A stretch of 64,000 nucleotides of DNA from JBBQDZ01 sp038237515 (GTDB lineage: Bacteria; Actinomycetota; Thermoleophilia; Gaiellales; Gaiellaceae), in assembly GCA_038237515.1 (NCBI GenBank), contig JBBRYP010000010.1, positions 15,884 through 79,883 of the forward strand. The letters run 5' to 3'. Numbering within the stretch: the stretch's first letter is position 1; every line of letters starts with the position of its first letter. Made by a program: the position numbers and the translations under genes. Under the pieces are notes generated by a model that saw only the letters and a list, made by a program, of their open reading frames with translations, had not been told where the DNA came from and did no database searches. This document shows positions 25,151-33,361 of the stretch, piece after piece.

Positions 25151-26740
25151 ATGCCGACCTACGACGCGGTGTGCATCGGCAGCGGAATCAACTCGCTCGC
25201 CGCCGCGGCGCTGCTCGCGAAGGAGGGCTGGAGCGTCTGCGTCCTCGAGCGGAACGACTGGCTCGGAGGTGCCATCCGAACCGCCGAGATCACCGAGCCG
25301 GGCTACGTCCACGAGGTGTTCGCGTCGTGGCATCCACTCTTCACCGGCTCCGGTGCCTACGCGGCCCTGAAGGACGACCTCGAGGCGCACGGGCTCGAGT
25401 ATCTGAACACCGATCTGCCCACGGCGACCCTCTACCCCGACGGCGAGAGTGCTTTCCTCACGACCTCCCACGAACAGAACGTCGCTTCGCTCGGCGCCGG
25501 GTGGGAGCGAACGGTCGAGGAGTTCATGCCGAACGCGGACCTCGCGTTCGCGCTCCTCGGCACGGAGCTGTGGTCGCGTGACGGCGCTGCGCTCGGCCTC
25601 AGGGCGCTGCGCCGCCTCGGCCGCCGCGGGTTCGTCGAGTTCGCCGGGCGAACGCTCGTCTCGTGCCGCGACTGGGTGACCGAGACATTCGAAGACGAGC
25701 GCGCTTGGGGCCTGCTCGCCCCCTGGGTACTGCACACGGGCCTCGGGCCTGAGGCCGCTTCCTCCGGGTTCATGGCCCAGGTGATCGCAGTTGCGCTCGA
25801 GCTCGGAGGGATGCCGGTGCCGCGGGGCGGAGGCATTCGGCTCGTGCAGGCGCTCGCGGCGATCGTTCGCTCCGCCGGCGGCACGCTCGAGACCGGGCGC
25901 GAGGTCGAGCGGATCGCCGTCCGCGACGGTCGGGCGACGGGCGTTCGAACTGCGGACGGGGAGACGTACGACGCGCGCCGAGCGATTCTCGCGTGCGTCG
26001 ACCCCGCGCAACTCTACGGGCAGCTGCTGGACGCCGTACCCGGCCCGGCGGCGGAGGCGTCCCGGTTCCGCTACGGCCGCGCGGGGATGCAGATCCACCT
26101 GGCGCTCTCGGAGCCGCCGCGCTGGGCGGGCGACGAGCGGCTCGCCCGCACTGCGATCATCCACCTGACGCCGGGGCTCGACGGAGTCTCGCGCGCCGTC
26201 AACGAGGCGGAACGGGGCCTGCTGCCGGCAGAGGCGACGATCGTCGTGGGCCAGCCGCTCGCCGTCGACCCCTCGCGCGCGCCCGAGGGGAAGTCGATCG
26301 TGTGGATCCAATTGCAGGAGCTTCCGTCCCGGGCGCGCGGCGATGCCGCGGGTGGACTCGACGTCGGCGACGGCACGTGGACGGAGGAGTTGCGCGAGCG
26401 CTACGCCGACCGGATCGTCGCCCGGCTCGCGCGCCAGCTGGAAAATGCGGAGACGGCGCTCCTGAAGCGCGTCGTCCTCTCGCCCGCCGACATTGAGGCC
26501 GCGAATCCGAACATGGTCGGCGGCGACATCTACGCCGGCTCGTGCGCACTCGATCAGAACCTGATCTGGCGGCCGCGGCCGGGGCTGCCGGGCCACCGGA
26601 CGACGGTCGCAGGGCTCTGGCACATCGGCGCGTCGACTCATCCGGGTCCCGGCCTCGGCGCCGGCTCGGGCTTCCTGGTGGCACAGGAGCTGCTGCGCCC
26701 CTCGCTGCCGCGGCGCGCGCTGGCACGCTTGCGCACGTGA
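25151..26740 (+). CDS. CrtI/PYROXD2-like FAD-dependent oxidoreductase
   Basis: The 529-residue flavoprotein belongs to the phytoene-desaturase-like amine oxidase superfamily. The N-terminal dinucleotide motif is VCIGSGINSLAAAALLAKEG, and the C-terminal FAD region is GLWHIGASTHPGPGLGAGSG, as in PYROXD2 and CrtI. There is no carotenoid gene nearby, so the substrate is unknown. The ATG at 25151 is chosen because the dinucleotide motif starts eight residues later; GTG at 25142 is possible. It overlaps the flavin reductase gene by 4 nt (GTGA), hinting at a shared flavin-dependent reaction. Confidence 0.85.
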   Translation: MPTYDAVCIGSGINSLAAAALLAKEGWSVCVLERNDWLGGAIRTAEITEPGYVHEVFASWHPLFTGSGAYAALKDDLEAHGLEYLNTDLPTATLYPDGESAFLTTSHEQNVASLGAGWERTVEEFMPNADLAFALLGTELWSRDGAALGLRALRRLGRRGFVEFAGRTLVSCRDWVTETFEDERAWGLLAPWVLHTGLGPEAASSGFMAQVIAVALELGGMPVPRGGGIRLVQALAAIVRSAGGTLETGREVERIAVRDGRATGVRTADGETYDARRAILACVDPAQLYGQLLDAVPGPAAEASRFRYGRAGMQIHLALSEPPRWAGDERLARTAIIHLTPGLDGVSRAVNEAERGLLPAEATIVVGQPLAVDPSRAPEGKSIVWIQLQELPSRARGDAAGGLDVGDGTWTEELRERYADRIVARLARQLENAETALLKRVVLSPADIEAANPNMVGGDIYAGSCALDQNLIWRPRPGLPGHRTTVAGLWHIGASTHPGPGLGAGSGFLVAQELLRPSLPRRALARLRT

Positions 26741-27300
26741 CCGTCAGCCGCGAGACCTTCTTCGAGATCATGGCGTCGTTCCCCTCGGGAGTCGCGATCG
26801 TGACGACACTCGACGACGAGTGCCGGCCGAGGGGCCTGACGACGACCGCGGTCGCCTCGGTTTCGGCGCACCCCCCGCTCCTCCTCGTGTGCGTCGATCT
26901 CGCCAGCCGGACGCTCCCCGCCCTACGAGCCCGCCGGCGCTTCGTCGTCAACTTCATGCGCGAAGGGCGCAGTGAACTCTGCCTGCGCTTCGCCTCGAAG
27001 GCCGCCGAGAAATTCGAGGGCGTCGCCTGGAGCCCCACCGACTCAGGACTGCCGCTCCTGAGAGGCGACGCCCTGGCGTGGGCCGAATGCGAGACCGTCG
27101 AGGAGCTCGAGACGGGGGATCACGTCATCCTGCTCGCGACCGTCGCCGCCGGCGGCGGCCCGGCCGACGAGGGGACGCCGCTTCTCTACTACCGCCGGTC
27201 GTGGGGCGTCTGGGCGCCGGTAGTGGAGGACGAGCGCGAGGCCGTCCCCTCCCAGGAGGTCAGCGCGCGAGATCTGCGCTGGCAGGGCGTCGAGCTGTAG
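26737..27300 (+). CDS. Flavin reductase (HpaC/RutF-like)
   Basis: The 187-residue protein has the flavin reductase split-barrel start (FFEIMASFPSGVAIVTT), the TTTAVASVSAHPPLLLVCVD segment and the RFVVNFMREG motif typical of NAD(P)H:FMN reductases that feed two-component monooxygenases. It starts at a GTG overlapping the flavoprotein stop. It could supply reduced flavin to the luciferase-like proteins encoded at 27620 and 33358, although those are on the other strand; this is inference. Confidence 0.88.
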   Translation: MTVSRETFFEIMASFPSGVAIVTTLDDECRPRGLTTTAVASVSAHPPLLLVCVDLASRTLPALRARRRFVVNFMREGRSELCLRFASKAAEKFEGVAWSPTDSGLPLLRGDALAWAECETVEELETGDHVILLATVAAGGGPADEGTPLLYYRRSWGVWAPVVEDEREAVPSQEVSARDLRWQGVEL

Positions 27301-27307
27301 GCGCTCC

Positions 27308-27448
27308 TTACGTCGACGGGGAAGGCTGCTGCTTCGCGGCGAGCTCGGCCTTGATCCGCTCGATGTGGCCATGCAGCTCGCGCATCCGCGTCTGCCGCGC
27401 CGCTCGCCACGCCCGGAACTCCTCAGGAGTCCACTTCTTCGGTTTCAT
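27308..27448 (-). CDS. 46-residue basic helical small protein
   Basis: The reading frame starts at an ATG behind GAGGGGG and encodes M-K-P-K-K-W-T-P-E-E-F followed by an Arg/Lys-rich amphipathic helix containing RMRELHGHIERIKAELAAK. The composition, ribosome site and coupling (TGATG with the preceding small gene) make it convincing despite its size. The pattern W-T-P-E-E-F-R-A-W-R looks like a short nucleic-acid-binding or protein-docking helix. No function is known. Confidence 0.6.
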   Translation of the reverse strand: MKPKKWTPEEFRAWRAARQTRMRELHGHIERIKAELAAKQQPSPST

Positions 27449-27570
27449 CACCGTCCCCCTCGTAGCCTCTCAGGATGGCCAAGGATCTGCTGCGTGTCCG
27501 AACCGATGTCGGCGAGCGCGCCCATCACCGCCAGCACCTCGCCGCGATAGATGCCCTGTTCCTCGTCCAC
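27448..27570 (-). CDS. 40-residue acidic small protein, coupled to the next gene
   Basis: A GTG start opens a frame encoding an acidic, helical 40-residue peptide (GTG-D-E-E-Q-G-I-Y-R-G-E, then VLAVMGALADIGSDTQQIL). Its TGA overlaps the ATG of the 46-residue gene as TGATG. The Leu/Ile heptad-like spacing suggests a helix that could pair with the basic partner. The ribosome site is weak, so this is less certain than its neighbour. Confidence 0.45.
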   Translation of the reverse strand: MDEEQGIYRGEVLAVMGALADIGSDTQQILGHPERLRGGR

Positions 27571-27619
27571 CCGGCCAGGTTGCCTGGGATCGACCCGAGG
27601 CGCAAGGTGCCGTTCAGGC

Positions 27620-28711
27620 CTACGCCGAAACCGCCTCGGCCTTCCGTGACGCCTGCTTGAAGTGCGGGATCACGCGGTGGGCGAACAGTTCCTGGTTCTT
27701 GATCGCCTGCCAGTGCTCGGCGCCGCCCGGATTGACCGTGATCGAGATCTCGGTGAGGCCCTCGCAGCGCTCGCGCACTGCCTCGATCCGCTCGATCACC
27801 TCCGCCGGGGTGCCGACCCAGACGAGGTCGCCCTCGATCATCTCCTCGTAGGGCGTCTCGGCGAGCTTCTCGAGGATGCCGGCGGCGTAGAAGCCGTAAC
27901 CAGCCGCATTCAGCTCCTCGGCGGCAGGCTGGTCGTGCTCGACGAGCGGCGAGGCGTTGCCGGCGAGGAATCCCTTCATGCCCTCCTCGGCCTCGCGGCG
28001 GGCCGTGTCGCGATCCTCGTCGAGGTAGGCGGCGTGAATCCAGACGATGTCAGGCTCGTTGCCATGCTCGCGGCAGGTGGCCCGGTAGAGGTCGAGCTGC
28101 TCGCGCAGCGCCTCGTAGGGCAGTAGCGGCGGCACGACCATTCCCCAGCCGCGCTCGCCGGCCAGGACGTAGGTCGAGTCGCTCGTGCCGCCGAGGAAGA
28201 CCCGGAAGCGGCGGCCACCGGCAGGGCGAGGCACGATGCCGGAGTCCCACACGTTCCAGAACTCGCCCTCGTGGGAGAAGCGCTCCTCCGTGAAGAGCGC
28301 CTTCCAGAGGATCTCCATTGCCTCGTCGTAACGCCCCCGCGTCTCGCGCAGGGCGACGCCGGCGCGGGCCGGCACCCACCCGTGGCCCCGGCCGAAGCCG
28401 AACTCGTACCGGCCGCCGGTGAGAATGTCCGCGGCCGCGATTCTCGAGGCGAGCACCATCGGGTTGTGGTAGGGCAGGACGTGGACGAGCGTGCGGAAGT
28501 TGATGCTCTTCGTGCGCTGAGCGGCCGCCGCGAAGAAGGCCATCGGGTCGGGCGAGGCCGAGAACTTGGGGAAGAAGAAGTGCTCGACGATCGCGTAAGC
28601 GTCGTAGCCGAGACGGTCGGCGTTGACGACCTGCTCCATCGTCTCCGCGTAGAGCTGCTCCACGGACTTGCCGGGCCAGCTCTGCATCTCCGAGTAGATC
28701 GAGAACTTCAT
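27620..28711 (-). CDS. Luciferase-like (LLM-class) flavin monooxygenase 1
   Basis: The 363-residue TIM-barrel protein belongs to the bacterial luciferase superfamily: early strand KFSIYSEMQSWPG, EHFFFPKFSASPDP, then GRYEFGFGRGHGWVPARAG, and GGTSDSTYVLAGERGWG. Such enzymes use FMNH2 or F420H2 to oxidise small molecules. The ATG at 28711 has a GGAGGAGA ribosome site and overlaps the aldolase-like gene by 4 nt. It is the distal enzyme of the FAH/M24/aldolase unit. Whether it uses FMN or F420 is not clear. Confidence 0.88.
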   Translation of the reverse strand: MKFSIYSEMQSWPGKSVEQLYAETMEQVVNADRLGYDAYAIVEHFFFPKFSASPDPMAFFAAAAQRTKSINFRTLVHVLPYHNPMVLASRIAAADILTGGRYEFGFGRGHGWVPARAGVALRETRGRYDEAMEILWKALFTEERFSHEGEFWNVWDSGIVPRPAGGRRFRVFLGGTSDSTYVLAGERGWGMVVPPLLPYEALREQLDLYRATCREHGNEPDIVWIHAAYLDEDRDTARREAEEGMKGFLAGNASPLVEHDQPAAEELNAAGYGFYAAGILEKLAETPYEEMIEGDLVWVGTPAEVIERIEAVRERCEGLTEISITVNPGGAEHWQAIKNQELFAHRVIPHFKQASRKAEAVSA

Positions 28712-29889
28712 CGTCTCTCCTCCGGTCGTTCTGCGCCGATCATCCCACGGAACTCCTCGTCGGAGACGAGCCCCCGCTTCCTGGTTCCGAGCGCCTTGAC
28801 CTCGGCGAGCAGCACGGCGCGCCGTTCGTCCGGAACCTCGAGGCCGAGCTCCTCGAGCTTGATCCGGATCGAGTCGAGACCGCTCTTCTTGCCGAGCACG
28901 ATCCTCCGTTCCGCGGCGACGAGCTGTGAGGAGAAAGGCTCGATGGAGGAAGGTTCGTGGAACTGGCTGGCGACGGCCCCGCTCTCGCGGACGAACAGAT
29001 TCTCGCCGACGACCGCCTTCCACGGCTCGAGGTCGTACGAGGAGAGCTTGCGGACGAGCGTGGACAGCTCCCGAGCCCGATCGAGCCGGAGCCCCGTCCC
29101 GACGCCGTAGAGCGCGCGCAACGCCAGCGCGATCTCGACGAGGTCGGCGTTCCCGGCCCGCTCGCCCATGCCGTTGACCGTGCCGTGGACGAAGGCGGCG
29201 CCCGCCCGAACGGCTGCGACGGCGGCGGCGGTGGCGAGGCCGAAGTCGTCGTGGCCGTGGAAGTGGACGGGGACGCCCGGGCCGACCCACTCGACCGTGC
29301 GCCCGACGAGCTCTGCCACCGCCTCCGGCGCGGCGACGCCGAGCGTGTCGACGACGACCACCTCGCGCGCCCCGGCCTCGACCGCCTCCTTGTAGACCCG
29401 CTCGTAGAACCACGGGTCGGCCCGCGTGGAGTCGACCCCGAAGAAGGCGGCGCGGATGCCGTGGCTCGCGGCGAATCGCATCGCCGAGCGGATGCGCTCG
29501 AGCATCTTCTCCCGCGTGACACCGAGCGCCGAGAGCTTCAGATCCGAGATGGGAGACTCGATCACGGAGGCCCCGACTCCCAGCTCCACGAGCGCCTCGA
29601 GGTCGGCGGGGACAGCGCGTGAGAAGCCCCAGACCTCCGCTGTCAAGCCCGCCTCGGCGACGAGCCGAACGGCGTCCCAGTCATCCTGGGAGACGCGCGG
29701 GAATCCCGCCTCGATCCGATCGACGCCCGCTCCGTCGAGGGCGCGTGCGATCTGCAGCTTGTCGTGCGGCGAGAGAACGACTCCGACCGTCTGCTCGCCG
29801 TCGCGCAGGGTCGTGTCGTAGAGGCCGACAGTGCCGCCGAGGGCATGCCGGTCGTTGATCCCCCCGGTCCAGATCCCGTCGCCGCTCAC
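28708..29889 (-). CDS. HMGL/isopropylmalate-synthase-like pyruvate-carboxyltransferase-fold enzyme
   Basis: The 393-residue protein has the DRE-TIM motifs: LYDTTLRDGEQTVGVVLS near residue 22, the metal-binding HFHGHDDFGLA, and the NGMGERAGNADL acyl-binding motif. A C-terminal region with GKKSGLDSIRIKLEELG matches the communication subdomain of homocitrate and isopropylmalate synthases, without the LeuA regulatory domain. It condenses an acyl-CoA with a 2-oxo acid or does the reverse. The GTG start overlaps the M24 gene (GTGA). Its place among hydrolases suggests a catabolic task. Confidence 0.85.
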   Translation of the reverse strand: MSGDGIWTGGINDRHALGGTVGLYDTTLRDGEQTVGVVLSPHDKLQIARALDGAGVDRIEAGFPRVSQDDWDAVRLVAEAGLTAEVWGFSRAVPADLEALVELGVGASVIESPISDLKLSALGVTREKMLERIRSAMRFAASHGIRAAFFGVDSTRADPWFYERVYKEAVEAGAREVVVVDTLGVAAPEAVAELVGRTVEWVGPGVPVHFHGHDDFGLATAAAVAAVRAGAAFVHGTVNGMGERAGNADLVEIALALRALYGVGTGLRLDRARELSTLVRKLSSYDLEPWKAVVGENLFVRESGAVASQFHEPSSIEPFSSQLVAAERRIVLGKKSGLDSIRIKLEELGLEVPDERRAVLLAEVKALGTRKRGLVSDEEFRGMIGAERPEERR

Positions 29890-31037
29890 CGGAAGTCGTC
29901 CGGGAACGAGCAGAGCTTCTCCGGGCCTGCGGCCGTGATCAGGTAGTTGTCCTCGAGGCGGAGCCCTCCTCCGCCCTCCCAGTAGATGCCCGGCTCGATC
30001 GCGAGCACCATGCCGGCCTCGATCGTGCCGGCGCCGGCCTGATGGGCGTAGGGCGGCTCGTGGGCGCGCGCGCCGACGCCGTGGGCGATCGGGTGGGAGG
30101 GCTGACCGGGGTAGCCCGCGCGCTCGATGCCGTCGCGGACGAGCCGGTCGAGCTCCGGAAGGCTCGCGCCAGGGCGGCAGTGGTCGACGGCGGCCGAGTA
30201 GATCTCGAGGAGCTGGTCGAGGAGCCGGTCGTAGCGCGGGTCGAGCTCCCCCGGGCAGAGGTTCTTCGTGAGGTCGCACCAGTAGCCGTCGGCGCAGACC
30301 CAGATCTCGAGAAGGGTCGGCTCGTGCTCCTGGATCGGCCGGTCGCCGGTCGAGGTGAACGTCCGGATGCCGGGGCCCGACCAGACGAGCGAGAAGCCGT
30401 GCGCGAGCTCGACGTCGCCCTCGTAGCCGGTGCCGTGCGCGTGCACGAACCCGTTCCACATCGCCCCGACCTCGCTCTCCTTCATCCCGGGGCGGAGGTG
30501 CTGCTTGCAGTGCTCCATCGCGCCGGCGGCGATCGCGTTCGTGAGGCGCATCCGCTCGACCTCCTGGTCGGTCTTGATCGCCCGCGCGGCGGCGAGGCAG
30601 GGGGTCGCGTCGCCCGCGCCGGGAAAGGCATCGAACCAGGCGCGCGTGAAGGTCGTCGGCTCGCCGACCATGCGGTCGGCCGCCTGCGTCCCCAGCGAGA
30701 GCTCGAGCCCGACGCGCTCGTAGTCCCGCGCCGCCTCGAGCGCGAGCTCGAGCGTGCGGGCGGTGGGCGGGCGCGGATCGCTCTCGTCGTAGCCTTTCAG
30801 GTAACGGACATCCTGTGTCCACGCGGTGCGCGCGGCATCGTCTGCAGAAGCCTCGAGGCAGACGAGGATCGGCTCACCCTCCCGCGGGAAGACGGCCGCG
30901 TCGTAACCCTTCATCCCCCAGAAGTTCGTCAGGTAGAGAACGTTGTCGGGGGCCCGCGCGACGATCGCGTCGAGGTCGTGCTCGGCCATGAGCTTGCGAA
31001 CGCGATCGAGCTTCGCGTCGTCCCGCGGCCAGGTCAT
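29886..31037 (-). CDS. M24-family (prolidase-like) hydrolase
   Basis: The 383-residue protein has the creatinase-type N-domain (VRKLMAEHDLDAIVARAPDNVLYLTNFWG) and an M24 catalytic domain. Metal-site positions are mostly kept: LEIWVCADGYWCDLTKN (Glu in place of the first Asp, second Asp present), H in PIAHGVGARAHEPP, E in LAIEPGIYW and E in RLEDNYLI. Ectoine hydrolase DoeA/EutD belongs to this family and could pair with the EutB/EutC-like genes at 14.2-16.1 kb, but prolidase-like amide hydrolysis is equally possible. The ATG at 31037 has a weak ribosome site. Confidence 0.8.
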   Translation of the reverse strand: MTWPRDDAKLDRVRKLMAEHDLDAIVARAPDNVLYLTNFWGMKGYDAAVFPREGEPILVCLEASADDAARTAWTQDVRYLKGYDESDPRPPTARTLELALEAARDYERVGLELSLGTQAADRMVGEPTTFTRAWFDAFPGAGDATPCLAAARAIKTDQEVERMRLTNAIAAGAMEHCKQHLRPGMKESEVGAMWNGFVHAHGTGYEGDVELAHGFSLVWSGPGIRTFTSTGDRPIQEHEPTLLEIWVCADGYWCDLTKNLCPGELDPRYDRLLDQLLEIYSAAVDHCRPGASLPELDRLVRDGIERAGYPGQPSHPIAHGVGARAHEPPYAHQAGAGTIEAGMVLAIEPGIYWEGGGGLRLEDNYLITAAGPEKLCSFPDDFR

Positions 31038-31129
31038 GTGGCACTTTCGGTGCGGAATCGGTGCAGAGGCGTGCGGGCTTCGCCGGTATCGTCGGTGGCT
31101 CGAGGGAGGCGGGTGAGATCCCCACCCAG

Positions 31130-31146
31130 GGTGGGGGGTGTGGCTG
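31130..31146. promoter_or_regulatory. 17-bp palindrome upstream of the M24-aldolase-LLM unit
   Basis: CCCCACCC-A-GGGTGGGG is a perfect 8+1+8 palindrome in the 124-bp gap between the FAH gene and the M24 gene, 93 bp before the M24 start. The 1-base centre favours a protein-binding site over an RNA hairpin. It may be the control point of the three downstream genes. Confidence 0.4.
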
Positions 31147-31161
31147 TTCGGGCCCGACCCG

Positions 31162-32028
31162 TCACCACCGGACACGAGGAGGAGCCGGCTCGCCGTGCGC
31201 CTCCTCCCACGCGACGACGGGGTTTCGCAGGACGCCGATTCGCTCGATCTCGCACTCCATCACGTCGCCGGGCTTCAGGTAGAGGGACGCTGGATCGTCC
31301 GAGAAGCCCGCGACGCCTGAAACGGTCCCAGTCGACACGACGTCACCGGCGCTGTACCCGAGCGGCGAGTAGTGGGAGAGGATCTCCGGGATCGTCACCG
31401 ACATGTTCCCCGAGTGCGAGGTCTGCCTGCTCTCGCCGTTGACGCGCAACTCCATCTGCAGGTCGTGCGGGTCCGGGATCTCGTCCGGGGTCACGATCCA
31501 CGGCCCGAGTGGGCAGAACGTGTCGATCGCCTTGCAGAAGGAGAAGACCCCCGAGTCCATCTCGCGACGCTGGATGTCCCGGGCGGTGATGTCGTTGAAG
31601 ATCACGTAGCCGCCGACGTAGTCCAGCGCCTCCTCGGGGCCGAACCACTTGCCCGGCTTCGAGATCACGACCGCCAGCTCAAGCTCGTAGTCGAGCTCCT
31701 CGGTGAGATGCTCGGGGTACACGACTGGCTCGTCGGGCCCGACGATCGCGTCGACGTTCTGGAAGAAGACGATCCAGGGCGAGATCTTGTGCGACCAGGC
31801 CACGTTGCGCGACTCCTCCTCGTGCTCCCGGAAGTTGCCGGCGGTGTGGAAGAACTTCTTCGGCACGATCGGCGCGCGCAGGCGCACGTCGTCGATCGCG
31901 ACGCGCTCGCCGGTCTCCTCCGCGCCGCCGCGCTCGAAGTACTCGCGCATCGTCGGGACGTCGAGCGCGACGATCTCCTCGCGTTCGACGCGGCCCACCC
32001 GTCCCTCGTCGAAGGTGACGAGCCTCAT
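31162..32028 (-). CDS. Fumarylacetoacetate hydrolase (FAH)-family protein
   Basis: The 288-residue protein has the FAH fold: metal-binding Glu residues in LDYELELAVVIS and Asp in YVIFNDITARDIQRRE, plus GKWFGPEEALDYVGG and the C-terminal TGTVSGVAGF and LKPGDVMECEIE. The group splits C-C bonds of 2,4-dioxo acids or hydrates and isomerises 2-hydroxy-dienoates, using Mg2+ or Mn2+. The ATG at 32028 has a GGAG 8 bp upstream and overlaps the stop of the 44-residue gene (ATGA). The opening segment MRLVTFDEGRVGRV is typical of the family. Confidence 0.9.
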   Translation of the reverse strand: MRLVTFDEGRVGRVEREEIVALDVPTMREYFERGGAEETGERVAIDDVRLRAPIVPKKFFHTAGNFREHEEESRNVAWSHKISPWIVFFQNVDAIVGPDEPVVYPEHLTEELDYELELAVVISKPGKWFGPEEALDYVGGYVIFNDITARDIQRREMDSGVFSFCKAIDTFCPLGPWIVTPDEIPDPHDLQMELRVNGESRQTSHSGNMSVTIPEILSHYSPLGYSAGDVVSTGTVSGVAGFSDDPASLYLKPGDVMECEIERIGVLRNPVVAWEEAHGEPAPPRVRW

Positions 32029-32159
32029 GCGCAAGCTCCGAACGGGTGCAGTTCCACTCTCTGGACACCCGTCATGAAGGATGCGTCCGATCGCATGAAC
32101 GTCTTCGCCTCCCCTCCGTCGACAGCAGGCGGGAAGCCGACGTAGGCGAATCCCTTCAT
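32025..32159 (-). CDS. 44-residue protein coupled to both neighbours
   Basis: This small frame starts at an ATG that overlaps the M20 stop (GGATGA) and ends at a TGA that overlaps the FAH start (GCATGA). It encodes M-K-G-F-A-Y-V-G-F-P-P-A-V-D-G-G and a second half with SFMTGVQRVELHPFG. The dual 4-nt coupling and lack of any other gene in the gap argue that it is translated. It has no membrane segment or known motif. It may be a small subunit or chaperone for one of the two enzymes. Confidence 0.6.
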   Translation of the reverse strand: MKGFAYVGFPPAVDGGEAKTFMRSDASFMTGVQRVELHPFGACA

Positions 32160-33361
32160 CCGGCCACCCCGCAGATCGTCGCGGCCGCCCGCGCGTAGAC
32201 CTCCGCCGTCTTCACGAGCCCGTCGATCTCGAGATTCTCTCCGAGCTCGGCATCCGGCAGCCCGCTCGAGGTTCCGTAGTTGAGAGTCGGGATTCCGTAC
32301 CGCGCCAGGACGGAGGCGTCCGAGAACCAGCGCGTGACATCCCGCTCCGGCGCCGACCTGAAGACCTCCTCGTGCGCCGCCGCGACGGCCGAGACGAGCG
32401 GATGCCCCTCGGCGATCTCCGCACCGGGCGCCGTCACGTAGATCTCCGCCTCGACACCATCGAGGCCTCGCGCGAACTCGAGTGCCTTCCGGCGAGCATC
32501 GACCATTGGCACGTCGGGCGGCACGCGCAGGTCTAGGAAGAGGTCGGTCCGGTGCGGCGTCCGCGAGACCCGCCAGCCGAAGCCGCCGTCGATCGCCCCG
32601 ATCCCGGCGACGCCGCGGACGTCGCCGTAGGACATCTCCTCCTCCCAGCGAGGGAGCCACTCCAGCACCGAATCGAGGACGCTCCGCATCCGCACGATCG
32701 AATTCTCCCCGAGCCGGCCGGCGGAGAAGGCGGTGTGGATGAACGGGCCGCGCGTCGAGAGCCGAAGCCAGAGCGTCCCGAAGTGAGCGAGCACGAGCTT
32801 CCCCTCGGTCGGCTCGCCGAGGATGCACATGTCCGCCGCGCCTCCGTGGGCGACGAGGTAGCGCGAGCCGGCGGCGTAGCCGCGGTACTCGGCGCCCTGC
32901 GCCTCGCCCCACTGCGCCTTCTCGATCTCGCCGGCGACTGCGGCCACGAGCACGTCTCCCCGGAGCCGCACCCCCGCGTCGGCGAGCGAGCGAAGCGCCT
33001 CGACGTAACACGCCAGAGCACCTTTCATGTTCGAGATCCCGAGCCCGTAGATCCGTCCGTCGCGCTCGAAGCCGAGTGGCTGGAAGCCGGGAATTCCCGC
33101 GAGCCACAGCTCCCGGCCGGAGTACGAGGTGTCCATGTGCCCGTTGAACATGAGTGTCGGACCGCCTCCCGACCCCGCCCACGTGCCCAGGACGTTCGCG
33201 CGGCCTTCCTCGACCTGCTGCCACTGCACCGCGAGGCCCATGTCCTCGAGCGTGTGGCGGACGAACTCCGCCATCGCCTGCTCGTCTCCGGTGAAGCTCG
33301 AGATCGAGACGGCCTCGATCGCGAAGTGCACGAGCCGCTCGCGGTCGATCCGGAGGTTCAC
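32156..33361 (-). CDS. M20-family peptidase/deacylase-like protein with altered metal site
   Basis: The 401-residue protein has the M20 two-domain architecture. The first metal motif is intact (LMFNGHMDTSYSG). The bridging Asp region reads ISNMKGALACYVEAL, with Asn where D-M-K-G is expected, and the general-base Glu lies in AAVAGEIEKAQ. The ExT-type motif ILGEPTEGKL is present. The terminal H-x-x-D-E region reads GLPDAELGENLEID. It may bind one metal only or act differently from ArgE/DapE enzymes. The GTG start overlaps the LLM stop (GTGA). Confidence 0.8.
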   Translation of the reverse strand: MNLRIDRERLVHFAIEAVSISSFTGDEQAMAEFVRHTLEDMGLAVQWQQVEEGRANVLGTWAGSGGGPTLMFNGHMDTSYSGRELWLAGIPGFQPLGFERDGRIYGLGISNMKGALACYVEALRSLADAGVRLRGDVLVAAVAGEIEKAQWGEAQGAEYRGYAAGSRYLVAHGGAADMCILGEPTEGKLVLAHFGTLWLRLSTRGPFIHTAFSAGRLGENSIVRMRSVLDSVLEWLPRWEEEMSYGDVRGVAGIGAIDGGFGWRVSRTPHRTDLFLDLRVPPDVPMVDARRKALEFARGLDGVEAEIYVTAPGAEIAEGHPLVSAVAAAHEEVFRSAPERDVTRWFSDASVLARYGIPTLNYGTSSGLPDAELGENLEIDGLVKTAEVYARAAATICGVAG

